From contig NZ_JYJF01000087.1 of the NCBI RefSeq assembly GCF_000955975.1, positions 1-31,768 of the forward strand: a stretch of DNA of 31,768 bases, written 5' to 3'. Below the pieces are notes generated by a model, which was not told where the DNA came from, searched no databases, and worked only from the letters and a program-made list of their open reading frames with translations. Made by a program: the position numbers and the translations under genes. This stretch comes from Saccharothrix sp. ST-888. Its GTDB lineage: Bacteria > Actinomycetota > Actinomycetes > Streptomycetales > Streptomycetaceae. Of the stretch, positions 14,159 through 21,844 are shown piece by piece (position 1 is the first letter of the stretch; each line of letters opens with the position of its first letter).

Positions 14159-14712
14159 TGGCCGGCGGCAACGCGAACGTCTCCTACAACCCGCCCTACC
14201 AGGTGCCGGTGGCCGGGGCGGTGACGCGGTCGGGCGGTGGTGGCGGTCTGCTCCTTACCGGGGCCCGGGACATCCTGGATGCCCGGCGACTCATGGAGAC
14301 CGGTCATGTTCCCTCGGCCGCCTACCCGGACGGGTACCTGGGCACGATCGGCGCCGGCTCCCGGCGCGAGGACCGGCTCCTGAACTCGGTTGCGAACCGC
14401 GCCACGCAGCGCAGCTACCAGCGGGGCGTCCACAAGGGCGAGCGGATCGACCCGGCGGACTACTACTGGACACCCGAGGTAAACCCGGCCGCTGCGCTCA
14501 TCGCCCAGGCTGAGGGCCGTAAGTGGACGCAGAAGGGTTCGATGATCGGTGCTCCGCTGGTGAATGACGGCAAGTCGCAGACGTTGGTGGCGACGCAGGC
14601 TCGGTTCGCCGATGCCCAGCGTGTCTACACCCAGGAGAGCACCCCTCCGTTCACCGGTTACAACGAGCAGCGGCGGGCTCAGCTCATGCGGTTCAAGCCG
14701 AGTTGGACGTGA
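14158..14712 (+). CDS. Hypothetical protein, possibly virion-associated (184 aa)
   Basis: ATG overlaps the previous stop. It is Gly-rich at the N-terminus, with a mixed polar body containing many Tyr, Arg and Gln residues and a PPFTGYNEQRRAQL segment near the end. No signal peptide, membrane segment or known motif is visible. It is the longest of a run of five small soluble proteins before the membrane protein genes. In phages such runs often encode minor structural or head-tail proteins, but nothing in the sequence proves this. Confidence 0.7.
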   Translation: MAGGNANVSYNPPYQVPVAGAVTRSGGGGGLLLTGARDILDARRLMETGHVPSAAYPDGYLGTIGAGSRREDRLLNSVANRATQRSYQRGVHKGERIDPADYYWTPEVNPAAALIAQAEGRKWTQKGSMIGAPLVNDGKSQTLVATQARFADAQRVYTQESTPPFTGYNEQRRAQLMRFKPSWT

Positions 14713-14713
14713 G

Positions 14714-15007
14714 ATGGACGAGCAGAACTCCGTGTACGCGCCCAGGCCCTGGTCGACCAGCCAGGAGCAGCAGGTCACCAACTACCTCAAGGACTGGGTC
14801 GAGATGCCGACGGACGCGGTCCGGAGGATTGCGCCGCCGATCCCGAACATCGGCCGAACCCCGCCGCGTTTCGGCTACCGGCAGCACGTGCTCGGGATCC
14901 AGGACATCGCCCGGCTGGACGAGGTCTACCCGGGCTCGCGCGTGGACTACAGCCAACGCCAGTCGGGCTATTCCGCAACCAGCACCCCGGCTCTGGGAGG
15001 TTTCTGA
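14714..15007 (+). CDS. Hypothetical protein (97 aa)
   Basis: The ATG at 14714 is one base after the previous stop; the frame is open to 14564, but the earlier part overlaps coding sequence. The ribosome binding site is weak, so translation probably depends on the gene before. Visible features are aromatic and proline-rich stretches (APRPWSTSQEQQVTNYL, PPIPNIGRTPPRFGY). No family is recognised. Its last base is shared with the ATG of the next gene. Confidence 0.7.
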   Translation: MDEQNSVYAPRPWSTSQEQQVTNYLKDWVEMPTDAVRRIAPPIPNIGRTPPRFGYRQHVLGIQDIARLDEVYPGSRVDYSQRQSGYSATSTPALGGF

Positions 15008-15270
15008 TGCCGAAGAAGACGCGGGCGACGGACCGTCGCGGCCACGGGGTCGGCGACAACGTGGGCACGGCGATCTCCGCGAAGCCGAACCTGCAGGACC
15101 GGCGCAAGGCCGGCGCATACGGGCCTCCGACGCCGACTGCAGGGGGTGCCGGCTCTGAGTTCGCGGCCGGGGTCGCTGCGGGCCGGCCTCAGGGGGCCGG
15201 AGCGACGCTTGGGCAGGCCAAGTCACGCGCGATGAGCGCGCCTCGAAAGATCGGAGTCAGCGGTGGCTGA
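15007..15270 (+). CDS. Hypothetical basic Gly-rich protein (87 aa)
   Basis: ATG overlaps the previous stop. The product is basic and rich in Gly, Ala and Arg throughout (MPKKTRATDRRGHGVGDN), with little hydrophobic core, so it is probably disordered or a nucleic-acid- or capsid-associated peptide. Its end overlaps a short lysine-rich gene by 8 bases. No known family is recognised. Confidence 0.65.
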   Translation: MPKKTRATDRRGHGVGDNVGTAISAKPNLQDRRKAGAYGPPTPTAGGAGSEFAAGVAAGRPQGAGATLGQAKSRAMSAPRKIGVSGG

Positions 15271-15370
15271 AAAGAAGAAGGACGCGAAGCGCACGGCCAA
15301 GGGCAAGCCGCTGTGGGCCGACAAGAAGGACGACAAGGCGAAGCCGGACAAGAAGGGCGGCAAGCGGTGA
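15263..15370 (+). CDS. Very small lysine-rich protein (35 aa)
   Basis: GTG start at 15263 with GGAG nine bases before, overlapping the previous gene and sharing GTGA with the next. About fourteen of 35 residues are Lys (AEKKKDAKRTAKGK, DKKDDKAKPDKKGGK), with Asp interspersed. It is too short for most gene finders. The composition resembles small DNA-neutralising or histone-tail-like peptides. Double overlap with its neighbours and a ribosome binding site make it more likely real than chance. Confidence 0.6.
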   Translation: MAEKKKDAKRTAKGKPLWADKKDDKAKPDKKGGKR

Positions 15371-15612
15371 CCTACGCCCCGCAGAGATCACTTCGCGACA
15401 ACCTCAACGCCGGCCTCACCGACGGCAGTTGGCGCAAGGGCGTCACCGGTCGCGGCGGCGTGGTCGAGCCGACCACCCCCCGCATCCGCGACCAGCTCGC
15501 GGACACCTGGTACGGCGTCCACGAGGCGCCAGTGAAGATCGACCCGTTCGGCCGCCCGGTCACCACCCCGGACACGCACACCGGCGGTCCGGTGACGTAC
15601 CCCGGAGGGTGA
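15367..15612 (+). CDS. Hypothetical protein (81 aa)
   Basis: GTG start in the GTGA overlap with the lysine-rich gene. The product begins VTYAPQRSLRDNLNAGLTDG and contains a WYGVHEAPVKIDPFGRPV segment. It is soluble, with no cysteine and no recognised motif. A CGGAGGG at its end is the ribosome binding site of the membrane protein gene that follows. It probably belongs to the same virion or lysis block. Confidence 0.65.
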   Translation: MTYAPQRSLRDNLNAGLTDGSWRKGVTGRGGVVEPTTPRIRDQLADTWYGVHEAPVKIDPFGRPVTTPDTHTGGPVTYPGG

Positions 15613-15614
15613 TC

Positions 15615-15989
15615 ATGCTGCATCCGTTCAGGACCGATGAGGCCAGGGAGAACATCATCGGCCTGGGCCTGGCCGTCACGGCACTCGGCAACTCGCTCTA
15701 TGAGCAGTCGCGGCCGGGGTTCGGATTCTCCGGTTCAGAGGCCGACGTCCTGCTCTCCGCCTGGATCGTCCTCGGCTACGTCGCCGCCGTCCTGGCGCTG
15801 ACGTCCGTGCTCTCCCACCGCAACCCGGCCGGCTACCGCACGGTCGGCTGCTATTTCGTCACCTACGCGGGCCTTTCGGCCTTCGCGGGTGGCGCGCCCA
15901 TGTTGGCGAGCCTCGGGAGCAGCATGCTCTACCTGGGCGCGGCGTTCATCGGGTTCGGGGCGTGGTTCGTCTCCCGGGAGCGGGAGTGA
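15615..15989 (+). CDS. Four-helix membrane protein, holin-like candidate (124 aa)
   Basis: ATG start with CGGAGGG upstream. Four hydrophobic segments are visible, at about residues 14-28, 48-68, 78-98 and 101-120 (for example SAWIVLGYVAAVLALTSVL and MLYLGAAFIGFGAWFV), and it ends in the charged SRERE. Small size, multiple membrane helices and a charged tail fit a phage holin, and a second small membrane protein overlaps its end, as holin pairs often do. No endolysin gene is visible nearby, which weakens the assignment. Membrane localisation is firm; function is inferred. Confidence 0.75.
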   Translation: MLHPFRTDEARENIIGLGLAVTALGNSLYEQSRPGFGFSGSEADVLLSAWIVLGYVAAVLALTSVLSHRNPAGYRTVGCYFVTYAGLSAFAGGAPMLASLGSSMLYLGAAFIGFGAWFVSRERE

Positions 15990-16189
15990 ATGGCCTGTCG
16001 CTCGGTCCCGATGTGGTGTCCCTCCTGGTCGGCGCTCTCAGTGTGGTGATCACCCGACTGCTGGATACCTACTTGCCGGGCAAGGCGGAGCCCGCATGCC
16101 CGCCCGGGAAGTGCTGGGTGCTCCTCAACTCCACGCTCCCGTCGCCACATTCCCCCACCGATCCGCCGACGCCGGAGGAACCGAAGTGA
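15986..16189 (+). CDS. Small single-span membrane protein, possible second holin (67 aa)
   Basis: GTG in the GTGA overlap with the preceding membrane protein gene. One hydrophobic helix at residues 9-29 (VVSLLVGALSVVITRLL) is followed by a Pro- and Cys-containing soluble tail (EPACPPGKC and PPTPEEPK). Position and size fit an accessory holin or an anti-holin. Its stop overlaps the GTG of the fibronectin-type protein, so the three are translated together. Confidence 0.65.
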   Translation: MNGLSLGPDVVSLLVGALSVVITRLLDTYLPGKAEPACPPGKCWVLLNSTLPSPHSPTDPPTPEEPK

Positions 16190-17403
16190 CGAACTGGAAC
16201 CTTGAGACCAACGAGGACCTGACCTCCGAGCCGGGGACGGCCGCCGGGCTTACCACCGCACCCCCGCTCACCCCGGCCCAGCGCATCGCCGCGAGGCCCG
16301 CGAACTACGGCAAGCCCTTCGTGCCGCCGACGCCGCAGTGGTACACCAACAGTGCCGGCACCCCGATTCCCGGCGGCCAGGTCACGCCTACGACCATCCA
16401 GCTGTTCTGGCACTCGAACGTCGGCCAGATCGCGGCCAGCGCCAACAACAAGGGCTCACGCGGTCTCGACGGCATCGGTATCGGCGCCCACAACCTCTAC
16501 ATCAACGGCGCCACGAGCCCGTCTCTGACCATCCGGGGCCCAAAGCTGACCACGGTCCTCACCGGGTACTGGTCGGCGGCGACACCCCCCGTATGGACGC
16601 CCTTGGCCCCGAACACCGCCTATACCGTCGTGGTGGAGGCGTGCGACACCACACTGGTCGCCAGCGGCAACAAGTCCGCTGCCCTCTCCGTCACCACGCC
16701 GGCAACCAGCACCACCAGCCAGCAGGTCACCCTGCCGCCCGAGCCGGCGGGCGGCGTCGCCCTGGCCGCCCCGCTGCCGGTCCTCACCTCAAATGCCGGA
16801 GGGGTGATCCAGCTCAGCTGGGTCCGCTCACCCCACGCCACCAGCTACGAGATCTGGGACAACAACACCGCCGGCACCACCCTCAAGCAGGATCCCGCGA
16901 ACCTCGGGCTGTACCTCGGAGACACCCGCGTGGTCGCCTCCGTCCCCCAGCCCGCGCTGCCCGCGACCACCGTGACTGCGTCCACCCCCGCCTACACGGT
17001 GCCGCGCACGCCGGTTCGTCTCCGGGTCCGCGCGGTGCGCACCGACGGCAACGGAACCGCGTACAGCTCCTGGTCGCCTACGGTCTACGCCACCATCCCG
17101 GCCGCCCTGAACGCCCCGGCCACAGCGTCGGCCCCCACCCTCAACGGCACCGTGAGCGCTGGCCTGGTGAAGCTCAACCTCACCGCGCCGACCGTCTCGA
17201 CGAGCAACGGGGCCCCGGAGTGGTACGCGGTCTACGACGGAACCAAGCGCGTCGCCTACCTCACCGCCCCGCTCGGGGCCGCCCCGCAGGTCACCCTCCA
17301 GTACGGCCTCAGCCAGGCGTACTCGTTCACCGTCGTCTGCGGCAACTCCCAGGGCGTGGCCCCCGCGAGCGCCGCCCTGACCGGCACTACGCCGGCCACC
17401 TGA
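16186..17403 (+). CDS. Fibronectin type III repeat protein, probable virion surface or tail protein
   Basis: GTG start with GGAGGAACC upstream, overlapping the previous stop. The 405-residue product is Thr-, Pro- and Ala-rich and beta-structured. Three FnIII-like units are visible, at about 45-150, 165-285 and 290-400, each with the alternating pattern and core Trp/Tyr (IQLFWHS, AYTVVVEAC; IQLSWVRSPHATSYEIW; VKLNLTAPTV, AYSFTVVCGNSQG). FnIII repeats are common on phage capsid and tail proteins, where they bind carbohydrate surfaces. There is no signal peptide, which fits a virion protein rather than a secreted host protein. Which virion part it belongs to is unknown. Confidence 0.8.
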   Translation: MTNWNLETNEDLTSEPGTAAGLTTAPPLTPAQRIAARPANYGKPFVPPTPQWYTNSAGTPIPGGQVTPTTIQLFWHSNVGQIAASANNKGSRGLDGIGIGAHNLYINGATSPSLTIRGPKLTTVLTGYWSAATPPVWTPLAPNTAYTVVVEACDTTLVASGNKSAALSVTTPATSTTSQQVTLPPEPAGGVALAAPLPVLTSNAGGVIQLSWVRSPHATSYEIWDNNTAGTTLKQDPANLGLYLGDTRVVASVPQPALPATTVTASTPAYTVPRTPVRLRVRAVRTDGNGTAYSSWSPTVYATIPAALNAPATASAPTLNGTVSAGLVKLNLTAPTVSTSNGAPEWYAVYDGTKRVAYLTAPLGAAPQVTLQYGLSQAYSFTVVCGNSQGVAPASAALTGTTPAT

Positions 17404-17492
17404 CAGACGCGACCGCTTACGGTTATCCAATGAAATTCCGCCGAACCTACGGTGGCTGACGCTCCATAAGCACTGAGAATGCAGAGGCAGCG

Positions 17493-17999
17493 TTGGCCAC
17501 CATTCGGATCCTGATATGCCAGGATTGCCAGACCACTGAGACGCTCCCCCCGTACGAGGGCGACCCGCGTAACGACACGGCCCTGGAGTACGCCACCTCC
17601 AAGCACGCGTACCCCAATGGCGACCGGCATTTCGGCCGCCTTTACGGTCCCGTCGAAGCCGGCGTGTGGGACAACCGCGAAGCCCGGGAAGAGATCCTCA
17701 AGCAGCTCTGGCAGCGCGAGGGCCACACCGGCATGGAGCCGTGGGTCTACCAGGCAGTCGACACGCTCAAGGCGGACGCCATGCAGTGCTGGCGCTCCCG
17801 CCAGCGCCCGGAGACCTGCTCCGATTTCCACTCCTCGAAGAAGTTGCTCGTCCCGCCAACCGCGCGCGACCGCAAGAGCGAGGGCCTGGCCAAGTGGGAC
17901 AGGGCCAATCCCGGGGCCCAGCGTTACCTGTGCGACTACTGCCCGATCCGGTCGGTCGCCGAGCAGCAGGTCCGCCGGCAGCAGGGCCTGTACAAGTGA
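17493..17999 (+). CDS. Cysteine-containing conserved-looking phage protein (168 aa)
   Basis: TTG start with GAGG upstream; no ATG or GTG fits better, so the start is moderately sure. Two CxxC pairs bracket the protein, CQDC near residue 10 and CDYC near residue 146, with single Cys near 99 and 108. This suggests a zinc-binding fold made from both ends. A WDNREAREEILKQLWQREG helix lies in the middle. No family is recognised. Its stop overlaps the GTG of the HNH endonuclease gene. Confidence 0.75.
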   Translation: MATIRILICQDCQTTETLPPYEGDPRNDTALEYATSKHAYPNGDRHFGRLYGPVEAGVWDNREAREEILKQLWQREGHTGMEPWVYQAVDTLKADAMQCWRSRQRPETCSDFHSSKKLLVPPTARDRKSEGLAKWDRANPGAQRYLCDYCPIRSVAEQQVRRQQGLYK

Positions 18000-18523
18000 G
18001 TGGCCGACACGGCGTCCCCAGGCGGCCGGCGCGACCCGCGCCGACGCCCTCGCGCGGCCATGGCTGGCAGGCCCGCTTCTTCGCGAAGATCGACAAGGGC
18101 AGCGAGTTCGACGCGTGCTGGCTGTGGCGGGGCGCGATCGACCAGGACGGGTACGGAAAGTTCCGGCTGCCCGACAAGGCCGTTGTGGGTGCCCACATCA
18201 TCTCGTGGGAGCTCGCCACCGGTAACGCGGTACCCCCGGGCTGGCACGTCGACCATCTCTGCCGAATTCGGCGCTGCTGCAACCCTGATCATCTTGAGGC
18301 CGTGGAGCAGTCCCAGAACACCTTGCGCGGAGAGTCATTCGCCGCCAAGAACGCCGTAAAGACCCACTGCCCACGGGGGCATGAATACACGCCAGAAAAT
18401 ACCCGCTGGCACCATAACTCACGCGAATGCATCACCTGCATTCGCCAGCGCGATCGGGAGCGGCGTCAAGCACGGCGCGACGAAGAGGCGTGGAACCAGA
18501 CTCGGTCCGATATCCAGAATTGA
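17996..18523 (+). CDS. HNH endonuclease with C-terminal zinc knuckle
   Basis: GTG at 17996 in the overlap with the previous stop; the frame is open further left but shadows the previous gene. The HNH core reads WHVDHLCRIRRCCNPDHL: H84, D86, H87, N96 and H99 supply the metal and catalytic residues. A second zinc site follows with C125, H129, C145 and C148 (CPRGHEY ... ECITC). An N-terminal CWLWRGAIDQDGYG stretch fits the AP2/NUMOD-like region seen before HNH in free-standing phage homing endonucleases. It may be a selfish homing enzyme or serve in DNA packaging; neither neighbour clearly shows an intron. Confidence 0.88.
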   Translation: MSGRHGVPRRPARPAPTPSRGHGWQARFFAKIDKGSEFDACWLWRGAIDQDGYGKFRLPDKAVVGAHIISWELATGNAVPPGWHVDHLCRIRRCCNPDHLEAVEQSQNTLRGESFAAKNAVKTHCPRGHEYTPENTRWHHNSRECITCIRQRDRERRQARRDEEAWNQTRSDIQN

Positions 18524-18536
18524 GTTGGAGTCACAA

Positions 18537-18836
18537 ATGACGCACGAGCACCAGGAAGAGCAACCCAGCACCGTGGAGACGGCCTTCCTCGTCTTCAAGC
18601 GCGGCAGCGAGTGGGAAGCAACCCCTCACTATCAGATGCCCCTCGACGTCCAGCGCTCCGCCACCGTCGCCGACATGCACCACGGCGCGTGCGAGGTCGT
18701 CTCCGACATCAAGGCCAGCAAGATCGCCGCAATGACGGCCCAGCTCGTCATCCAGCAGCAGATGCAGCTCGCCGCAGCCGCCCGCGAGCACGCCGCCAAC
18801 GACGCCGTCCGCACCAAGCTCCTGCTCCCCAAGTAA
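18537..18836 (+). CDS. Hypothetical protein (99 aa)
   Basis: ATG with TTGGAG upstream, 13 bases after the HNH gene. The N-terminus is acidic (THEHQEEQPSTVETAFLVF). The C-terminal half is a long Ala- and Gln-rich helix (KIAAMTAQLVIQQQMQLAAAA), likely an oligomerising coiled coil. There is no recognised domain. A strong hairpin follows directly, so it ends a transcription unit. Confidence 0.75.
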   Translation: MTHEHQEEQPSTVETAFLVFKRGSEWEATPHYQMPLDVQRSATVADMHHGACEVVSDIKASKIAAMTAQLVIQQQMQLAAAAREHAANDAVRTKLLLPK

Positions 18837-18842
18837 GCGCAT

Positions 18843-18888
18843 CGAGGGCCCCTCCCAACCAGTGCAAGTGGACCGGGAGGGGCCCTCG
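18843..18888 (+). terminator. Strong terminator-like hairpin after the 18537 gene
   Basis: CGAGGGCCCCTCCC and GGGAGGGGCCCTCG form 14 perfect pairs around an 18-base loop, starting seven bases after the stop. It lacks a T run but is the strongest stem in this part. Confidence 0.7.
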
Positions 18889-18920
18889 CGTACACCGTAC
18901 CCGACCGCTTGGAGACGCTC

Positions 18921-19388
18921 GTGCTGACGGCCGTCCTGGTCCTCGAAGGCATCGTGCGCGTGGCCGGCAGTGAGGCCCCGCTGGAAACTGGCGTCGCCCT
19001 CTACCAGGCCCTCGCCCACAACTCCCGGCTCTACGTCCTCAGCAACGAGTGGACCGAGGACGAGATGGACCTGTGGATGCGCCGTCGCGGCCTCACCGGA
19101 CACCTCACCTACCTCCACGCCCCGATCCCCGGCCCGGCCGGACGGCTGGACGCCCTGCGCCGCATCCGCAGCTGGCGCATCTCCTTGGTGGTCGAGCCCG
19201 ACCCCGCCTGCGCCGCAGCCGAGATCGCCGATGGCTGGAGCACTCTCCTCCACACTCACGCCGCCTACTCGCGCCCCGAATGGCGGCCCGACTACCAGGG
19301 CTCACCCCGCCCCTGGGACGCGCTCACCGACGAGATCGAACACCAGCAGGCGCTCCGCCTGTCCGACCGCCGCCTCACCGACGAGTAG
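18921..19388 (+). CDS. Degenerate HAD-like protein (155 aa)
   Basis: The GTG at 18921 has TTGGAG six bases upstream and is preferred to the TTG at 18909. The order of strands resembles a small HAD phosphatase: LTAVLVLEGIV at the start, LYVLSNEW near 40 (motif II with Ser), a helical cap, then ISLVVEPDP near 90 (motif IV place). The usual catalytic DxD of motif I is replaced by LEG, so phosphatase activity is doubtful. Such proteins are frequent in actinophages without known function. An alternative is an unrelated Rossmann-like fold. Confidence 0.6.
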   Translation: MLTAVLVLEGIVRVAGSEAPLETGVALYQALAHNSRLYVLSNEWTEDEMDLWMRRRGLTGHLTYLHAPIPGPAGRLDALRRIRSWRISLVVEPDPACAAAEIADGWSTLLHTHAAYSRPEWRPDYQGSPRPWDALTDEIEHQQALRLSDRRLTDE

Positions 19389-19398
19389 GAGACCCCGC

Positions 19399-19587
19399 GT
19401 GAGCATGAGCAGGAAGCATTACCGGGAGGCCGCCGAAATCCTCAGGCGCGCGGCCGAGCGTAGCGACCCGGACCACGTCGGCGTCATCCGAGACATCGCC
19501 GACTCTATGGCCGGCATGTTCAAGCGTGACAACGGCAACTTCGACCGCCTGCGCTTCATCGCCGCCGTCTTCGAGGACGCCGCATGA
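19399..19587 (+). CDS. Small helical phage protein (62 aa)
   Basis: GTG at 19399 with AGGAG seven bases upstream; an ATG at 19405 is also in frame. The product has the pattern SRKHYREAAEIL ... FDRLRFIAAV, a short helical protein found widely in actinophages and streptomycete elements by my recognition of its pattern. Function is unknown. The stop overlaps the ATG of the next gene, so the two are coupled. Confidence 0.75.
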   Translation: MSMSRKHYREAAEILRRAAERSDPDHVGVIRDIADSMAGMFKRDNGNFDRLRFIAAVFEDAA

Positions 19588-21065
19588 AGTTCTACTTCGG
19601 GGGCGCCGAAATCCCCAGCCACCGGCAACTCCTCTGCCAGGAAGCGATATCGCACGTCGCCCTGTCCTTCATGGGCCTGCGCCGCCGCACCAGGTTCACC
19701 AAGCCCTGGCTCACCACGGAGAACTTCTCCCCCGAGCAGCACGTCCTGGTGGACTCCGGGTGTCACACGCTGAACCGCGAAGGAGTCGAGGTCGACCCCA
19801 GCGAGATCGCCGACATCGCGGAGGTCTACGACGAGTTCATCCGCCAGAACCTCAACTCGATCGCCGCGTATACCGAATTCGATGCGCTTGCCATGGGAAA
19901 GGAGTGGATCGAAGAGCGTCGATCCGCGCTGGACCCCGAGAAGGCCGTCGTCGTGTGGCACGAGGAATGGGGCATCGACGAGCTCCGCAGGATGGCCGAC
20001 ACCTACCCCTACATCGCGGTGGGGCAGGGCACTGCGGGAGACCGGGACATCGTCCCGCTGCTGCGCTCCCTGAGCCGCGCCGGCCGGCTTCACGGCTACG
20101 GCTTCTCCAGCCCGCCGCTCATGCTCGCGGCCAACTGGTACTCCGCTTCCTCCACCACCTGGCTGTCGGCAGCCCAGCACGGCGAGACGTTCGTGTGGAC
20201 CGGCCACGAGCTCAAGCGCTACCCGAACCGCTACAAGGGCCAGGCCCGCAAGCGCCATCGGACCCTCTTCGAGAGCATCGGGCTGGACGCGGAGCTGATC
20301 GAGCAGGACGACCCGACGGAAAACCTCCGGCTCAGCCTGTGGTCGTGGCAGCAGCAGATCGCCCACATTTCGCAGCGCCATGGCGAGGGAGTAGCTGGGA
20401 GCCCGAACGGGAGGAAAACGGGAAACAGGGAAAGCGGTACGGGGGTAGTTGAGGTGACGACCTCAGAAGAGGAGACCGAGGGAGCAACTCCCGCGCCCAT
20501 CCAGAGGGCTAAGAAGACGCTTCCCGGGCTCGAAATGGAAGCATTCACACACCGATACACCGACCCCGAAGACGGGGAGCGGAAGACCCGGACGGAGTAC
20601 CGCGCAACAGCGGTCGACCTCAACATCCGGGTCTGCGACGGGTGCTTCCTTGCCCGAAAGTGCCCCGAGTATCAGCCCGGGGAATCCTGCGCCTACGAGA
20701 TCCCGATCAAGGTCAGGACCAAGGAGCAGTACATCGCGCTCCTTGACTCGCTCATCGCCATGCAGGCGGCCCGAGTCTTCAGTATGCGCATGTCAGAGGA
20801 AGTGGAAGGCGGCTACGCCGACCCGAACCTCAGCCAGGAGATGGACCGGATGGCCCGCTTCGTGAAACTCAAGGCCGACATCGAGGAGGCCGGCTTCACG
20901 TTCAGCATGAAGGTCCAGCAGAAGGGCGAGGCCCAGATCGGCATCATCAGCCGCCTCTTCGGCAAGGAGGCCGGCGGGGCCCCCGCCCTGAGCCCGGCGG
21001 GGACCGTATCGGTGGAGGAGGCCCTCGGCCAGCTCGGGGTGGTAGACGCAGAGGTGGTGGAGTGA
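19584..21065 (+). CDS. 7-deazaguanine transglycosylase-like (DpdA/TGT) barrel fused to a cysteine-containing C-terminal domain
   Basis: ATG overlaps the previous stop. Residues 1-250 resemble the TIM barrel of tRNA-guanine transglycosylases and phage DpdA: VDSGCHTLN with D57 in the place of the substrate-binding Asp of DSGGFQ, AYTEFD at 95-100, VVWHEEWG near 123, HGYGFSSP near 170 and SSTTWLSAAQHG near 189. DpdA enzymes put 7-deazaguanines into DNA. Residues about 291-493 form a separate helical region with CDGCFLARKCPEYQPGESC near 350. The linker (about 265-290) has codon use unlike either side, suggesting two joined genes. No deazaguanine synthesis genes are visible, so enzymatic activity is uncertain. 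Confidence 0.6.
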   Translation: MKFYFGGAEIPSHRQLLCQEAISHVALSFMGLRRRTRFTKPWLTTENFSPEQHVLVDSGCHTLNREGVEVDPSEIADIAEVYDEFIRQNLNSIAAYTEFDALAMGKEWIEERRSALDPEKAVVVWHEEWGIDELRRMADTYPYIAVGQGTAGDRDIVPLLRSLSRAGRLHGYGFSSPPLMLAANWYSASSTTWLSAAQHGETFVWTGHELKRYPNRYKGQARKRHRTLFESIGLDAELIEQDDPTENLRLSLWSWQQQIAHISQRHGEGVAGSPNGRKTGNRESGTGVVEVTTSEEETEGATPAPIQRAKKTLPGLEMEAFTHRYTDPEDGERKTRTEYRATAVDLNIRVCDGCFLARKCPEYQPGESCAYEIPIKVRTKEQYIALLDSLIAMQAARVFSMRMSEEVEGGYADPNLSQEMDRMARFVKLKADIEEAGFTFSMKVQQKGEAQIGIISRLFGKEAGGAPALSPAGTVSVEEALGQLGVVDAEVVE

Positions 21066-21070
21066 AGGAG

Positions 21071-21439
21071 CTACTCTCCCGGGTGCCGCTGGGTCAGTTC
21101 CCTCTCTTTGGCGAGACGCCCGAGTGCAACGGCTACCGCGAGCGGAGCGATGCACGCCGCCGCCTCCATGTAGATGGCCGTCTCGGCAGCACGAATCGAC
21201 CTCAGTACCTGCAGCTGCGCGTCCGTGCACCCCAGAACCGACACCGCGTCAGCGCTGCGCTGCCCTTTCTTGTGGACCTGCAGGAGACGCAGGAAATCCG
21301 TACCAAGCCGCTCGAAGATCACGTAGGCGTCGCTTTCGCCCTCCAGCTCTCGCTGCGCCTCGTCGTAGGACTGGCCGAAACTGGCCGACAGGCGTTGCGC
21401 GGCGCCAAGATGCGCCAGGGCTTCCTGAAGGTCGGACAC
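21071..21439 (-). CDS. Hypothetical helical protein (122 aa)
   Basis: GTG start with GGAGG eight bases upstream on the minus strand. The product is helical and rich in Ala, Leu and Gln (SDLQEALAHLGAAQRL), with a hydrophobic stretch AACIAPLAVAVAL near 94-106 that could be a weak membrane segment or a buried helix. No family is recognised. It converges tail to tail with the transglycosylase-like gene, five bases apart, marking the switch to minus-strand accessory genes. Confidence 0.7.
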   Translation of the reverse strand: MSDLQEALAHLGAAQRLSASFGQSYDEAQRELEGESDAYVIFERLGTDFLRLLQVHKKGQRSADAVSVLGCTDAQLQVLRSIRAAETAIYMEAAACIAPLAVAVALGRLAKERELTQRHPGE

Positions 21440-21540
21440 TGAGGTTCCTCCACTCGTGGCCAGACGTAGGCCACATAGATCTTCTCAAAACGTCGTCGAC
21501 CACTCCGGGCCGAACGCTGAACTCACACGTGCTCGCACAC

Positions 21541-21574
21541 GCAGAAGGCCCCGGCCGAAGCCGGGGCCTTCTGC
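21541..21574 (-). terminator. Perfect 15-pair terminator hairpin
   Basis: GCAGAAGGCCCCGGC and GCCGGGGCCTTCTGC with a four-base CGAA loop, just downstream of the minus-strand gene ending at 21616. It would stop transcripts from the 21616-22787 genes before the 21071 gene. Confidence 0.8.
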
Positions 21575-21615
21575 ACGGAAGCGGGGAGCAAGGGCACCCC
21601 GAAGGTCAGCTCTGA

Positions 21616-21843
21616 TTACTCGTCATCTTCATGCCCATCAGGGTAGTTGCCAGCCGTCAGCCAAAGGTCCTCGGTCGCGCGCGGGGTCGGCTCGGACGTC
21701 CCGTCGAAGAGCACCAGCGGATTCGGGCCGTCGAAGCCGACCACATCGCCATACCGCTTCCGTCCGTCTTCCTCCAGCCACAGCACACGGTCGCCCACAT
21801 AGAAGACGCCCGTGTTCACGCGGTAAGTCGCGAAGAGGCTCAC
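21616..21843 (-). CDS. Small beta-rich hypothetical protein (75 aa)
   Basis: The GTG at 21843 is chosen: GAGGG lies upstream and it sits one base after the stop of the previous minus-strand gene. An ATG at 21903 would make the product 20 residues longer but overlaps that gene. The sequence YVGDRVLWLEEDGRKRYGDVVGFDG is typical of a small SH3- or Tudor-like barrel, followed by an acidic tail. A perfect hairpin terminator follows. No function is recognised. Confidence 0.7.
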   Translation of the reverse strand: MSLFATYRVNTGVFYVGDRVLWLEEDGRKRYGDVVGFDGPNPLVLFDGTSEPTPRATEDLWLTAGNYPDGHEDDE

Positions 21844-21844
21844 C

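Noticed and set aside
17430..17459. Nine-codon ORF (MKFRRTYGG) as a leader peptide
   Set aside because: Ribosome binding site missing and length at chance level; the adjacent inverted repeat is weak.
20454..21065. Separate gene starting at GTG 20454
   Set aside because: Kept as part of the fused gene because the frame is continuous; noted as a finding because the linker has unusual codon use.
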